Source: JAUIAI01 sp049680625
GTDB taxonomy: Bacteria; Pseudomonadota; Gammaproteobacteria; Burkholderiales; Burkholderiaceae_E
NCBI GenBank assembly: GCA_049680625.1
Contig: JBAUID010000145.1
Location: 1 to 12,017, forward strand
Direction of reading: 5' to 3'
DNA: 12,017 nucleotides
Below the pieces are notes generated by a model, which had not been told where the DNA came from, searched no databases, and was given only the letters and a program-made list of their open reading frames with translations. The position numbers were made by a program, and so were the translations under genes. The stretch's first letter is position 1, and each line of letters starts with the position of its first letter. Below, in pieces: positions 1 through 6,051 of this stretch.

Positions 1-2
1 TT

Positions 3-146
3 GGTGTCGACAACGAGGCCTATCACTGGGCGCCTCATCGCAGTCTGAACAGTCAGCGTGGAGACGGCTGGCCGGTTTCGCCAAAAGTCGATATTGCCCA
101 GGTTGAATGGGCGCGCGAACGCGAAGCTTCGGGCGAGAAGCCGTAA
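3..146 (+). CDS. C-terminal end of an unrecognised protein (5' truncated by window edge)
   Basis: The third forward frame is open from the left edge and closes with TAA at 144-146, giving 47 C-terminal residues that begin GVDNEAYHWAPHRSLN and end REASGEKP. The other two forward frames contain stops (TGA near 46-48 in frame 1 and again in frame 2). The fragment is aromatic- and charge-rich, ends in a hydrophilic Arg/Glu tail and shows no membrane segment. I do not recognise a family from so short a piece. It is followed by 124 bases of non-coding sequence before the next gene, which appears to have its own promoter, so the two need not share a transcript. Confidence 0.55.
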   Translation, partial: GVDNEAYHWAPHRSLNSQRGDGWPVSPKVDIAQVEWAREREASGEKP

Positions 147-168
147 ACGGGCCGGCTTTGGTTGTCAA

Positions 169-190
169 CTCACTGCCGACTCACTGTCGA
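169..190 (+). repeat. Perfectly abutting 11-bp tandem direct repeat upstream of the thiol dioxygenase gene
   Basis: CTCACTGCCGA (169-179) is followed immediately by CTCACTGTCGA (180-190), identical at 10 of 11 positions. A period of 11 bp is close to one DNA helical turn, so both copies face the same side of the helix, as expected for an activator site. The centre (about 180) lies roughly 60 bp upstream of the start site predicted from the -10 element at 230-235, a usual activator position. The regulator is unknown, and chance or replication slippage could also give such a repeat. Confidence 0.4.
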
Positions 191-229
191 TGGATGCAGC
201 TTGCGCTTCCTTGTCATCCGGCGCCGCGA

Positions 230-235
230 TATAGT
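230..235 (+). promoter_or_regulatory. Candidate -10 element for the thiol dioxygenase gene
   Basis: TATAGT matches the sigma-70 consensus TATAAT at 5 of 6 positions and lies 35 bp before the ATG at 271. No good -35 box stands at the right spacing. TTGTCA at 211-216 matches 5 of 6 but is only 13 bp away. A weak -35 with a tandem repeat further upstream would fit activator-dependent transcription. Confidence 0.35.
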
Positions 236-270
236 TGTCCCTCAATCGATACTTATCGGCAGGGATACTC

Positions 271-873
271 ATGGAGAATTCAGTACCTCCGGTTCGCCGT
301 ACTCTGATCGCCGAAGCCGTTGATCGCGTGCGCGAGATCGAGCAAGTACAAGGCGTCAATCCTGGCGCTTTGCAAGACATTGAATCCGTTCTGGTCGGGT
401 TGACCGGGTATGGCGCCTTGTTTTCCGAAACCGAATTCCCCAATCCTGAACCTGGCCAGCCGGCGCGCCTGTATCCGCTGAGCGAAGACGCCGATAGCCG
501 CTTCGCTTTATATCTGGTCTGCGCCCTGCCCGGTGGTTCGGTCAGACCGCACAACCACAGCACCTGGGCAGTGGTTGCGGGTCTGTCCGGTTGCGAAGAG
601 AACCGCTTCTATCGTCGCGAATCGGGCGGTTATCAGCCCGGGGCTGCGACGATTGTTTTGGATCAGACGGTTCAGGTCACGCATGGACAAAGCGTTGCCA
701 TGATGCCCGACGACATCCACAGCGTCGCTACCCCGGGAGACGTACCTCGGCGCCATCTGCATATGTACGGACTGTCTCTGGAGAAGCTGCCCCAACGGCT
801 GGCCTTCGACATGGCCGCTAACACCTGCGAGACGATGGAAATCAATCCCAAGATCGTGCACTCTTCCCCTTGA
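271..873 (+). CDS. Cysteine-dioxygenase-type thiol dioxygenase (cupin, mononuclear iron)
   Basis: This 200-residue protein has the size and motif order of bacterial cysteine dioxygenase / 3-mercaptopropionate dioxygenase homologues, which use non-haem Fe(II) and O2 to oxidise a thiol to a sulfinate in the cytoplasm. The family's three iron-binding histidines appear as H94-N-H96 (in PHNHSTWAVV) and H150 (in PDDIHS). The second-sphere His-Tyr pair is H164-x-Y166 (HLHMYG). The Ser that normally precedes it (S-x-H-x-Y) is replaced by H162. The residue matching the cross-link Cys of animal enzymes is V101, so no Cys-Tyr cofactor is expected, as usual in bacteria. The ATG at 271 is chosen because AGGGA (261-265) lies 5 bases upstream; an in-frame TTG at 235 overlaps the promoter. 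The substrate is not known. A related cupin without thiol activity remains possible. Confidence 0.78.
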   Translation: MENSVPPVRRTLIAEAVDRVREIEQVQGVNPGALQDIESVLVGLTGYGALFSETEFPNPEPGQPARLYPLSEDADSRFALYLVCALPGGSVRPHNHSTWAVVAGLSGCEENRFYRRESGGYQPGAATIVLDQTVQVTHGQSVAMMPDDIHSVATPGDVPRRHLHMYGLSLEKLPQRLAFDMAANTCETMEINPKIVHSSP

Positions 874-901
874 ATGAGGGGTACAAACGCGAGGCAAACG
901 G

Positions 902-940
902 AGAAAAGCCAAAACGGCGCCCGGTCTAAACTTCGCGCCG
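902..940 (-). terminator. Likely intrinsic terminator of the minus-strand oxidase/DUF3095 unit
   Basis: Read on the minus strand, CGGCGC (940-935) and GCGCCG (920-915) form a perfect 6-bp GC stem around a 14-base loop. The stem is followed directly by TTTTGGCTTTTC. The oxidase stop codon (928-926) lies inside the loop, so the stem overlaps the coding end. The GC stem plus interrupted T tract resembles a rho-independent terminator. The large loop lowers confidence. Confidence 0.5.
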
Positions 941-2221
941 ATCGGCCCAGCGGTATTGCAGCAGGCGAAGAGGCGCAATTCGTCTGATCAATCCATGCGC
1001 CGGCAACGGAACCGGAACGGTCAGCGGGAGAGCCAGCTCATTTAACGGCGTACCAGTCATTGCCTTCGCAAATTGTTGGCCCAGGGCCGCTGACAAAGCA
1101 ACACCCCGGCCGTTACAGCCGACCCAGGCATAGCCATTTGGGCCGAGCTGGTGAATTCTTGGCATGTAGTCGGTTGTCATGCCAAGAAAACCGTTCCAGA
1201 CATATTCGATTTCAAACTCACCCGCACTTTTGAAAACACGTGCGAGACGTTTGCCAATCCGACGTTTCAGCCGTGCAGCGCCGTTGGCGCGAATCACCAG
1301 GGCACCCCCGGTGACCAGTCGGTTGCGCGCGTCATAACGCATAAAGTGTAAGTCGCCGTGGGTATCAGAAATGGCCTGGCGCCCCGGTATCACCTGTTGG
1401 CGCTGGGTGTCACTCAGTGGACGGGTTGCCAGCTGCCAGGACACCGCCGGCACAACTTCGTGGGCGATACGGGCAGCCAGGGTTTGGGAATGCTCTCCGG
1501 TATAGGCATGAGTTGCCAGCATGAGGCAAGGCGCGGTGACTCGACCGCCCTGGGTGCTTACCTGCCAGGCATTGTCTTTGTGCTCGATTCTCTGGGCGAC
1601 GGTATGACAATAAATTTGTCCACCGTTAACAACAACCCGGTCGGCCAGTCCGCGTGCCAGGGCTAACGGATTGATATGTCCGCCTGTCTTGTTCCAGAAC
1701 CCACCGTGCCAGATATCAGAGCCGGTTATGTCATGAATCTGCTGCGAGCTAAGAAGCTCAACCGGGGCACCGTGGCGCGACCATTGCTCTACTCGCGTGT
1801 CGGCAATTTTCATCCGCCCGGGGGTATGTACGGGTTGAACCCATCCGGTTTGCTCCGCCTCTGCCGCGATGTTTTCCTCTCGGATCAGACGGAACAAATT
1901 GTCCGCACTATCGCGCAGCATGGCAACGAAACGCTCCCCGGCCTCACCGTGACGACGAATGATGTCATCCGGGTTTGGACGGGTCAGGGTCGGTATGACC
2001 TGGCCGTTGTTGCGACCCGAGGCTCCCCAGCCTGGCTCAACCGCTTCAATTACCACAACGCGCAGCCTGCTTTGCGCAAGATGCAGAGCGGTGGATAAAC
2101 CAGTGAAACCAGCGCCAATAACAACCGCGTCAGCTTCAATATCATCTTCCAGTGGCGCGCTTGCGGGCCATGCCGGGGTCACCGCCGCCCACAGGGAGGA
2201 CGGCCATTGGTTGTCAGTCAT
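926..2221 (-). CDS. FAD-dependent DAO-family oxidoreductase (gamma-glutamylputrescine oxidase-like)
   Basis: This 431-residue flavoprotein oxidises a C-N bond of an amine or amino acid with O2 or another acceptor. An N-terminal dinucleotide fold is clear: ADAVVIGAGFTG holds the G36-x-G38-x-x-G41 motif, with the ribose-binding acidic residue E59 at the end of the second strand (VVVIEA). It is followed by GWGASGRNNGQ (residues 64-74), the second flavin-contact block of the PuuB/OrdL branch. In PuuB-type proteins this usually reads GRNGGQ, so one Gly is Asn here. The C-terminal VGCNGRGVALSAALGQQ closes the FAD site. Length and order fit soluble DAO oxidases, with no signal peptide. It lies 31 bp downstream of the DUF3095 gene on the same strand and probably shares its transcript. 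No clear SD precedes the ATG. The substrate is unassigned; putrescine-type or N-methyl amino acid oxidation are both possible. Confidence 0.85.
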   Translation of the reverse strand: MTDNQWPSSLWAAVTPAWPASAPLEDDIEADAVVIGAGFTGLSTALHLAQSRLRVVVIEAVEPGWGASGRNNGQVIPTLTRPNPDDIIRRHGEAGERFVAMLRDSADNLFRLIREENIAAEAEQTGWVQPVHTPGRMKIADTRVEQWSRHGAPVELLSSQQIHDITGSDIWHGGFWNKTGGHINPLALARGLADRVVVNGGQIYCHTVAQRIEHKDNAWQVSTQGGRVTAPCLMLATHAYTGEHSQTLAARIAHEVVPAVSWQLATRPLSDTQRQQVIPGRQAISDTHGDLHFMRYDARNRLVTGGALVIRANGAARLKRRIGKRLARVFKSAGEFEIEYVWNGFLGMTTDYMPRIHQLGPNGYAWVGCNGRGVALSAALGQQFAKAMTGTPLNELALPLTVPVPLPAHGLIRRIAPLRLLQYRWADRREV

Positions 2222-2252
2222 TCGAAGTCATCGGGTAGGCGCCATTAGTAAC

Positions 2253-3416
2253 TCAAGTCTTCATCCGTGTGGCCGCGTTGGTGTATCCACCGTTGCCACC
2301 ATCAATAAAATGTACATGCAGACCTTCAGAGGGGTCAGTAACCAGGCAAGTCATTAAGGCCGTATCAGCAACATCAATGCCATACCGTATATTGCGGGCC
2401 GTACAATACGCTTTCAGATATTCACTAATCTCGTCAATGCCTTTTGTGGTGCAGTCCAACACAAAACACAGAGTCTGATCAAACTGACAAAAATCGGTGT
2501 TGGTGGCCATCTCTTCGCGATAGCTCACCGGGTCGAATTTCCCAACGACACGCCCGCGAGAAAAAATAAGAAACGCCAGCAAAGTTTCTACCAAGAGCTT
2601 TGCGGTTGTCATCGCTAATAAGCCACCTTTATGACGAGCCTTTGCCTCAAGCATGAAATTTTTTGGCGGCCAGCTGACCTTAAATGAATCGAGATGCGCT
2701 GGGCTTGAGTCACCATCCTGATCTGCGCGTGCCAGCACGCCGGCATAAATTTCGCGAGCCTGCGGCGCACCAACGACAATGATGGTCATCATTTTTCCGC
2801 GCCGTGACTGCAATGCATTCCACCGGCATGACAGGCCCGATAAGTCGGGCGCAAGCCCGTCATTCAAGGCCTCGGGCACGACCGCTTCGGCGGCCAGTGA
2901 GGGATCTCCCCCACCTTTGATCGTTTCTTCCAGCAAGCTTACCCCACCCCCGGCGAACACCCCAAAACTGTTACCCGGGCTGGGCTCAAACCTGCCGACC
3001 CGAATATCCCGTCCGTTGGCGCGCAAACTGCCCGCCGCCACCATGCCGACTCTTAGTTCCAGGTCAAAATCTAAGGCCGCTTTTGATCGCACCCTGGCCA
3101 GTGCAACTTTAGACTCGGCAGCGTATTGCGGCGGAACCATGACTACCACGCCATCGCCGCCAAACAGGAATGGAATCTGGTGCGGAGCGCAGCAGTTTTT
3201 CAGCGCGGCAATAGCCATCGCGGCGACAAAGTTAACGGCTTTATGCCGCCCGTTGGCAATGGCAGCTGTGGAATCAATAATGTCAGTGACAACAAGACAC
3301 CAGTCATCCGGCGCCGGCGTATAGTCGGCTGGGTCGAAGGTATCCAGCGGCCTTTTCATAACTGGCAAACGCTCAAAAAATGTTGTCGATAAATCCGTCA
3401 AAAGTACGTCCTGCAT
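2253..3416 (-). CDS. DUF3095 protein, class III nucleotidyl-cyclase-like
   Basis: This 387-residue protein matches the DUF3095 family, often annotated as adenylate cyclase-like. The N-terminal FFERLP, then YTPAPDDWCLVVTDIIDSTAAI (from about residue 32) and PFLFGGDGVVVMVPP (82-96) are the recognisable blocks. They mirror class III cyclases: D45 in the first strand (TDIxxST) and D88 in the hairpin (FGGDG) sit where the two metal-binding aspartates lie. A catalytic nucleotide cyclase activity is inferred, not shown; the base-recognition and transition-state residues cannot be placed by eye. The C-terminal half (roughly 210-387) contains a second conserved portion with RHKGG and DCT motifs. There is no transmembrane segment. 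It is transcribed divergently from the methyltransferase gene and is the first gene of a probable two-gene unit with the flavin oxidase. A weak AGG stands 4 bases from the ATG. Confidence 0.8.
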   Translation of the reverse strand: MQDVLLTDLSTTFFERLPVMKRPLDTFDPADYTPAPDDWCLVVTDIIDSTAAIANGRHKAVNFVAAMAIAALKNCCAPHQIPFLFGGDGVVVMVPPQYAAESKVALARVRSKAALDFDLELRVGMVAAGSLRANGRDIRVGRFEPSPGNSFGVFAGGGVSLLEETIKGGGDPSLAAEAVVPEALNDGLAPDLSGLSCRWNALQSRRGKMMTIIVVGAPQAREIYAGVLARADQDGDSSPAHLDSFKVSWPPKNFMLEAKARHKGGLLAMTTAKLLVETLLAFLIFSRGRVVGKFDPVSYREEMATNTDFCQFDQTLCFVLDCTTKGIDEISEYLKAYCTARNIRYGIDVADTALMTCLVTDPSEGLHVHFIDGGNGGYTNAATRMKT

Positions 3417-3446
3417 CAGCCTGAGTCGATAGAACCAAACACTACC

Positions 3447-3477
3447 TTGAATAGCGGCGCCACTGAATCAATACAAT
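3447..3477 (+). promoter_or_regulatory. Candidate sigma-70 promoter with a palindrome in its spacer, plus-strand series
   Basis: TTGAAT (3447-3452, 4 of 6) and TACAAT (3472-3477, 5 of 6) form a promoter with a long 19-bp spacer. Inside the spacer lies AGCGGCGCCACT (3453-3464), a 12-bp palindrome with one mismatched pair, which could be an operator. The 152-bp gap (3417-3568) separates divergent genes, so a minus-strand promoter must also be here or close by. I could not identify it convincingly. Confidence 0.4.
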
Positions 3478-3495
3478 AACCGAAACCAGACGGGC

Positions 3496-3515
3496 AAAGG
3501 GAGGTCGCCGGCATG
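3496..3515 (+). promoter_or_regulatory. Near-perfect Shine-Dalgarno and ATG out of frame with the methyltransferase
   Basis: AAAGGGAGG (3496-3504) followed 8 bases later by ATG (3513-3515) is among the strongest ribosome-binding sites in the window. This ATG opens a 103-codon frame (to 3824) that overlaps the methyltransferase in another frame and has no protein-like features. The methyltransferase frame is closed by TGA at 3548-3550, so this site cannot start it directly. Confidence 0.45.
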
Positions 3516-3568
3516 CAGGTAACATACGGCTTGCGCAATCCGATTTTTGACGGCCAGTATCTACAGGC

Positions 3569-4459
3569 ATGCCGACAATGGACAATAAAATGCAATTACA
3601 ACAAGTCTCCAGGGTCTGCCCGCTGCTCGAAACCGAACACCCGGCAAAGCAGCTGGGCTATGCACCAGAGCCCTGGATTCTTCTCGAATGCAACGAATCG
3701 GGCTTTGTCTACTTACAGAATCCGCCTGAGTACAGCCACCTGGAAGAAGACTTCGCCTGGGAAACTACTTACGTACGTGAGTCCAACTCGCGTGAGAAAT
3801 CCGAACCAACCCGTTACGCGCTGAGCAATGCAATTAAGAAATTTCGCCGGACGGTTCTGAAACGAGACAAGGTCATGCGTCTGGCCACCGACTTTCTTGG
3901 TGAACGCGCCAAAAAACACAGCGACTCGCTCAATGTCCTCGATGTCGGTTGTGCGCAGGCTAATCTGCTGGGCAACTTATATCAGCACCTACCGATGGTC
4001 GTGGCCGACCGGGTCGTGCCCTTCGGCATCGAAATATCGACTCACCTGGCCGGACTCGCGCAACAGAAACTCAGCGAACGCGGCGGCACTTGCGAGCACG
4101 CGTCGGCCATCGATGGGCTGACCCGGTTTGATGCAAATAAATTCGACCTTATCGTCTTATCGTCTTTTCTTGAACACGAGATCAACCCGCTACCTTTGCT
4201 TCGCCTATGCTGGAATACGCTCAAACCAGGCGGCTTCGTCATTATCAAAGTTCCGAACTACGACAGTGTTAATCGACACGTCCGCGGCAGTAAATGGTGC
4301 GGCTTTCGCTGGCCCGACCATGTCAACTACTTCACCCCTTTATCGCTGACCAAAATGGCGCAAAAGTCCGGACTACAAATCGCGCGAATGAAGTTAGTCG
4401 ATCGCCAGCCGCTGAGCGACTCGATGTACTGTGTTCTGATCAAAACAGTTGCGGCCTGA
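3569..4459 (+). CDS. Class I SAM-dependent methyltransferase with degenerate N-terminal zinc ribbon
   Basis: This 296-residue enzyme should transfer a methyl group from S-adenosylmethionine. Motif I is VLDVGCAQA (123-131), the acidic ribose contact is in FGIEIS (152-157), motif IV is FDLIVLSSFLEH (192-203) and the post-motif is LKPGGFVIIKVPN (218-230). The following RGSKWCGFRWPDHVNYFTP (239-257) is typical of Methyltransf_23-type enzymes, often near polysaccharide or natural-product genes. The N-terminus aligns with the family pattern CPxCG...CxxCGFVYL...LEEDFAWExTY, but only C17 and C41 remain; the partner cysteines are L20 and S44, so zinc is probably not bound. The start is uncertain: ATGs at 3569, 3578 and 3590 all fit the family N-terminus and none has a good SD. 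It lies 88 bp before the sulfatase gene. The acceptor substrate is unknown. Confidence 0.82.
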   Translation: MPTMDNKMQLQQVSRVCPLLETEHPAKQLGYAPEPWILLECNESGFVYLQNPPEYSHLEEDFAWETTYVRESNSREKSEPTRYALSNAIKKFRRTVLKRDKVMRLATDFLGERAKKHSDSLNVLDVGCAQANLLGNLYQHLPMVVADRVVPFGIEISTHLAGLAQQKLSERGGTCEHASAIDGLTRFDANKFDLIVLSSFLEHEINPLPLLRLCWNTLKPGGFVIIKVPNYDSVNRHVRGSKWCGFRWPDHVNYFTPLSLTKMAQKSGLQIARMKLVDRQPLSDSMYCVLIKTVAA

Positions 4460-4479
4460 AACCAGGGCCACGAGAGCCA

Positions 4480-4525
4480 AGCTTTCGGTTATAAAGACAG
4501 CAGTACCGTAGGATTTCGGAAAGCT
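4480..4525 (+). promoter_or_regulatory. Inverted repeat with AT-rich loop between methyltransferase and sulfatase
   Basis: AGCTTTC (4480-4486) is exactly complementary to GAAAGCT (4519-4525) across a 32-base loop that includes the -10-like TATAAA (4490-4495). The SD GGAG for the sulfatase lies at 4533-4536, just beyond. This could be a promoter/operator or an mRNA structure, and it may also be chance. No matching -35 box was found. Confidence 0.2.
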
Positions 4526-4547
4526 GCCCGGCGGAGACTGCTAACGC

Positions 4548-5984
4548 ATGCAAAAGCGACCAAATATTCTTTTTATTGTTACCGACCAACAACGCGTAGA
4601 CACCATTGCCGCGCATGGTCATGCCCATATGGACACCCCAAACCTGGATAGCCTGGTTCAACTGGGCACGTCTTTTCACAATATGTACGTGACTTCGCCA
4701 TCTTGTGCGCCGTCGCGTGCATCGTTGTTCAGCGGGGTCTATCCACACACCAACGGGGTTTTTCGCAACGACGAGCAATGGAATTACACCTGGGTCGGTT
4801 TGCTGGCCGAGGCCGGCTACCGATGCGTCAATATTGGCAAGATGCATACCAATCCGTTTGAGAAAGCATTTGGTTTCCACGAACGCCATGTCACTGAAAA
4901 CAAAGATCGCGCCCACCCGAGCCTGCCGTTCTTTCTGGATAACTGGGACAAAGCCCTGGCCGCCCGAGGCCTGGAAAAACCATCGCGCATAACCTATCGC
5001 AAGCGCGCGGACTATCAAGAACGACTCGGAGCCTACCCCTGGGAACTACCTGAAGATATGCACTCGGATATCTTTGTGCCGCAAATGGCGACACTCTGGC
5101 TGGACAGGTATCACGGTGAAGAACCGTTTTTTCTGCAAGTTGGCATCCCCGGACCACATCCACCCTATGACCCACTGCAACGCTACGTAGACCCCTACCT
5201 GCGCAAAGAACTGCCCAAGGCCATTCGTGATTACGACCTGGACTCCCAACCCGCCGCATTGCGCAAACTGCGCCAACAACATCTGGACAATGACCATGAT
5301 GCCATCGTGCATCTGGCAAACCCCAGTGATGAACAACTGCATCGGCAACGCGCCCATTACTATGCCAACGTCAGTATGATTGACACCCAGGTTGGCGAGC
5401 TAATTGACGCACTAGAACGCCGCGGCGTATTGGATGACACGGTGATTATTTTCACCTCTGACCATGGCGACTGCCTCAATGATCACGGCCATTCGCAAAA
5501 ATGGTCAATGTTCGAGCAAAGTGTTCGCGTCCCCGGCATCATTTCCTGGCCGGGCCACATCACCGGAGACCATCATGTCACCGACCTGGTGGCGATGTTC
5601 GATCTGGGCCCGACAATCCTCGAACTGGCTGGGGTAACGCCGCCAGGGTGGATGGAGGCGCAATCGCTGACCCCGTATTTTTCGCAGTCCACCGATCCGT
5701 CCCGGGTTCGGGTGTTTGCCGAACATGCCGAAGACTTAATTCTTGAACACGTCGAGTTTGTCACCATGGTGCGTGAAGGACCGTGGAAGCTGGTTCACTT
5801 TCTAGGTGACACCGAAGGCCAGTTGTTTAATCTTGACGAAGACCCGGGGGAGCGGCGTAACCTGTGGGACGACCCTGTCTACGCGGACCAACGCCAGCAA
5901 TTGATAGTCGAAATTCTGAACTGGCGTCTGCGCAGTTCCAAAAAGGCACAGGGCTTCGTCAACGCGGCTACCGCCGTTAGTTGA
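4548..5984 (+). CDS. Cytoplasmic S1-family sulfatase (formylglycine type; phosphonate monoester hydrolase / choline-sulfatase-like clade)
   Basis: This 478-residue hydrolase cleaves sulfate (or related phosphate/phosphonate) esters. The maturation signature S-C53-A-P-S-R57 lets C53 be converted to formylglycine, the catalytic nucleophile. Metal and active-site residues are in order: D13-Q14 (VTDQQR), K98 and H100 (GKMH), H204 (PGPHPPYD), D305-H306 (TSDHGD) and K318. The D-Q and D-H pairs match the metal ligands known for phosphonate monoester hydrolases rather than the D-D...D-N set of classical arylsulfatases. There is no signal peptide (MQKRPNILFI is the first strand), so it should act in the cytoplasm on imported substrate. 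The ATG at 4548 follows GGAG (4533-4536) by 11 bases. The formylglycine-generating enzyme is not in the window. Downstream genes (dehydrogenases, TRAP system) suggest a catabolic role. The substrate is not deducible. Confidence 0.88.
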   Translation: MQKRPNILFIVTDQQRVDTIAAHGHAHMDTPNLDSLVQLGTSFHNMYVTSPSCAPSRASLFSGVYPHTNGVFRNDEQWNYTWVGLLAEAGYRCVNIGKMHTNPFEKAFGFHERHVTENKDRAHPSLPFFLDNWDKALAARGLEKPSRITYRKRADYQERLGAYPWELPEDMHSDIFVPQMATLWLDRYHGEEPFFLQVGIPGPHPPYDPLQRYVDPYLRKELPKAIRDYDLDSQPAALRKLRQQHLDNDHDAIVHLANPSDEQLHRQRAHYYANVSMIDTQVGELIDALERRGVLDDTVIIFTSDHGDCLNDHGHSQKWSMFEQSVRVPGIISWPGHITGDHHVTDLVAMFDLGPTILELAGVTPPGWMEAQSLTPYFSQSTDPSRVRVFAEHAEDLILEHVEFVTMVREGPWKLVHFLGDTEGQLFNLDEDPGERRNLWDDPVYADQRQQLIVEILNWRLRSSKKAQGFVNAATAVS

Positions 5985-6051
5985 AGCGTTAAGCTAAAGC
6001 ATTTCTCTGAAGCACCTACCACGGCGAAGATCAAAACCATCGAGGCGTACT

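Noticed and set aside
861..883. CCCCT-TGAATG-AGGGG hairpin at the end of the thiol dioxygenase gene as a terminator
   Set aside because: The stem is only 5 bp and no T tract follows on the plus strand, so I did not call a terminator.
508..978. Minus-strand open frame of 156 codons opposite the thiol dioxygenase
   Set aside because: It lies opposite a gene with clear family motifs and has Arg/His-rich, low-plausibility composition. It also overlaps the convergent oxidase end.
1676..2357. Overlapping plus-strand open frames (140 and 132 codons) opposite the flavin oxidase
   Set aside because: The minus strand encodes an unbroken FAD protein with GxGxxG here; the plus-strand frames lack motifs and a ribosome-binding site.
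2779..3324. 181-codon plus-strand frame opposite the DUF3095 gene
   Set aside because: Its Ser/Pro/Thr/Ala-rich translation is typical of an antisense shadow, and the minus-strand frame holds conserved TDI and FGGDG motifs.
4440..5319. Minus-strand frames of 192 and 142 codons opposite the sulfatase
   Set aside because: The sulfatase has its full set of active-site residues in order; the antisense frames show no recognisable domain.
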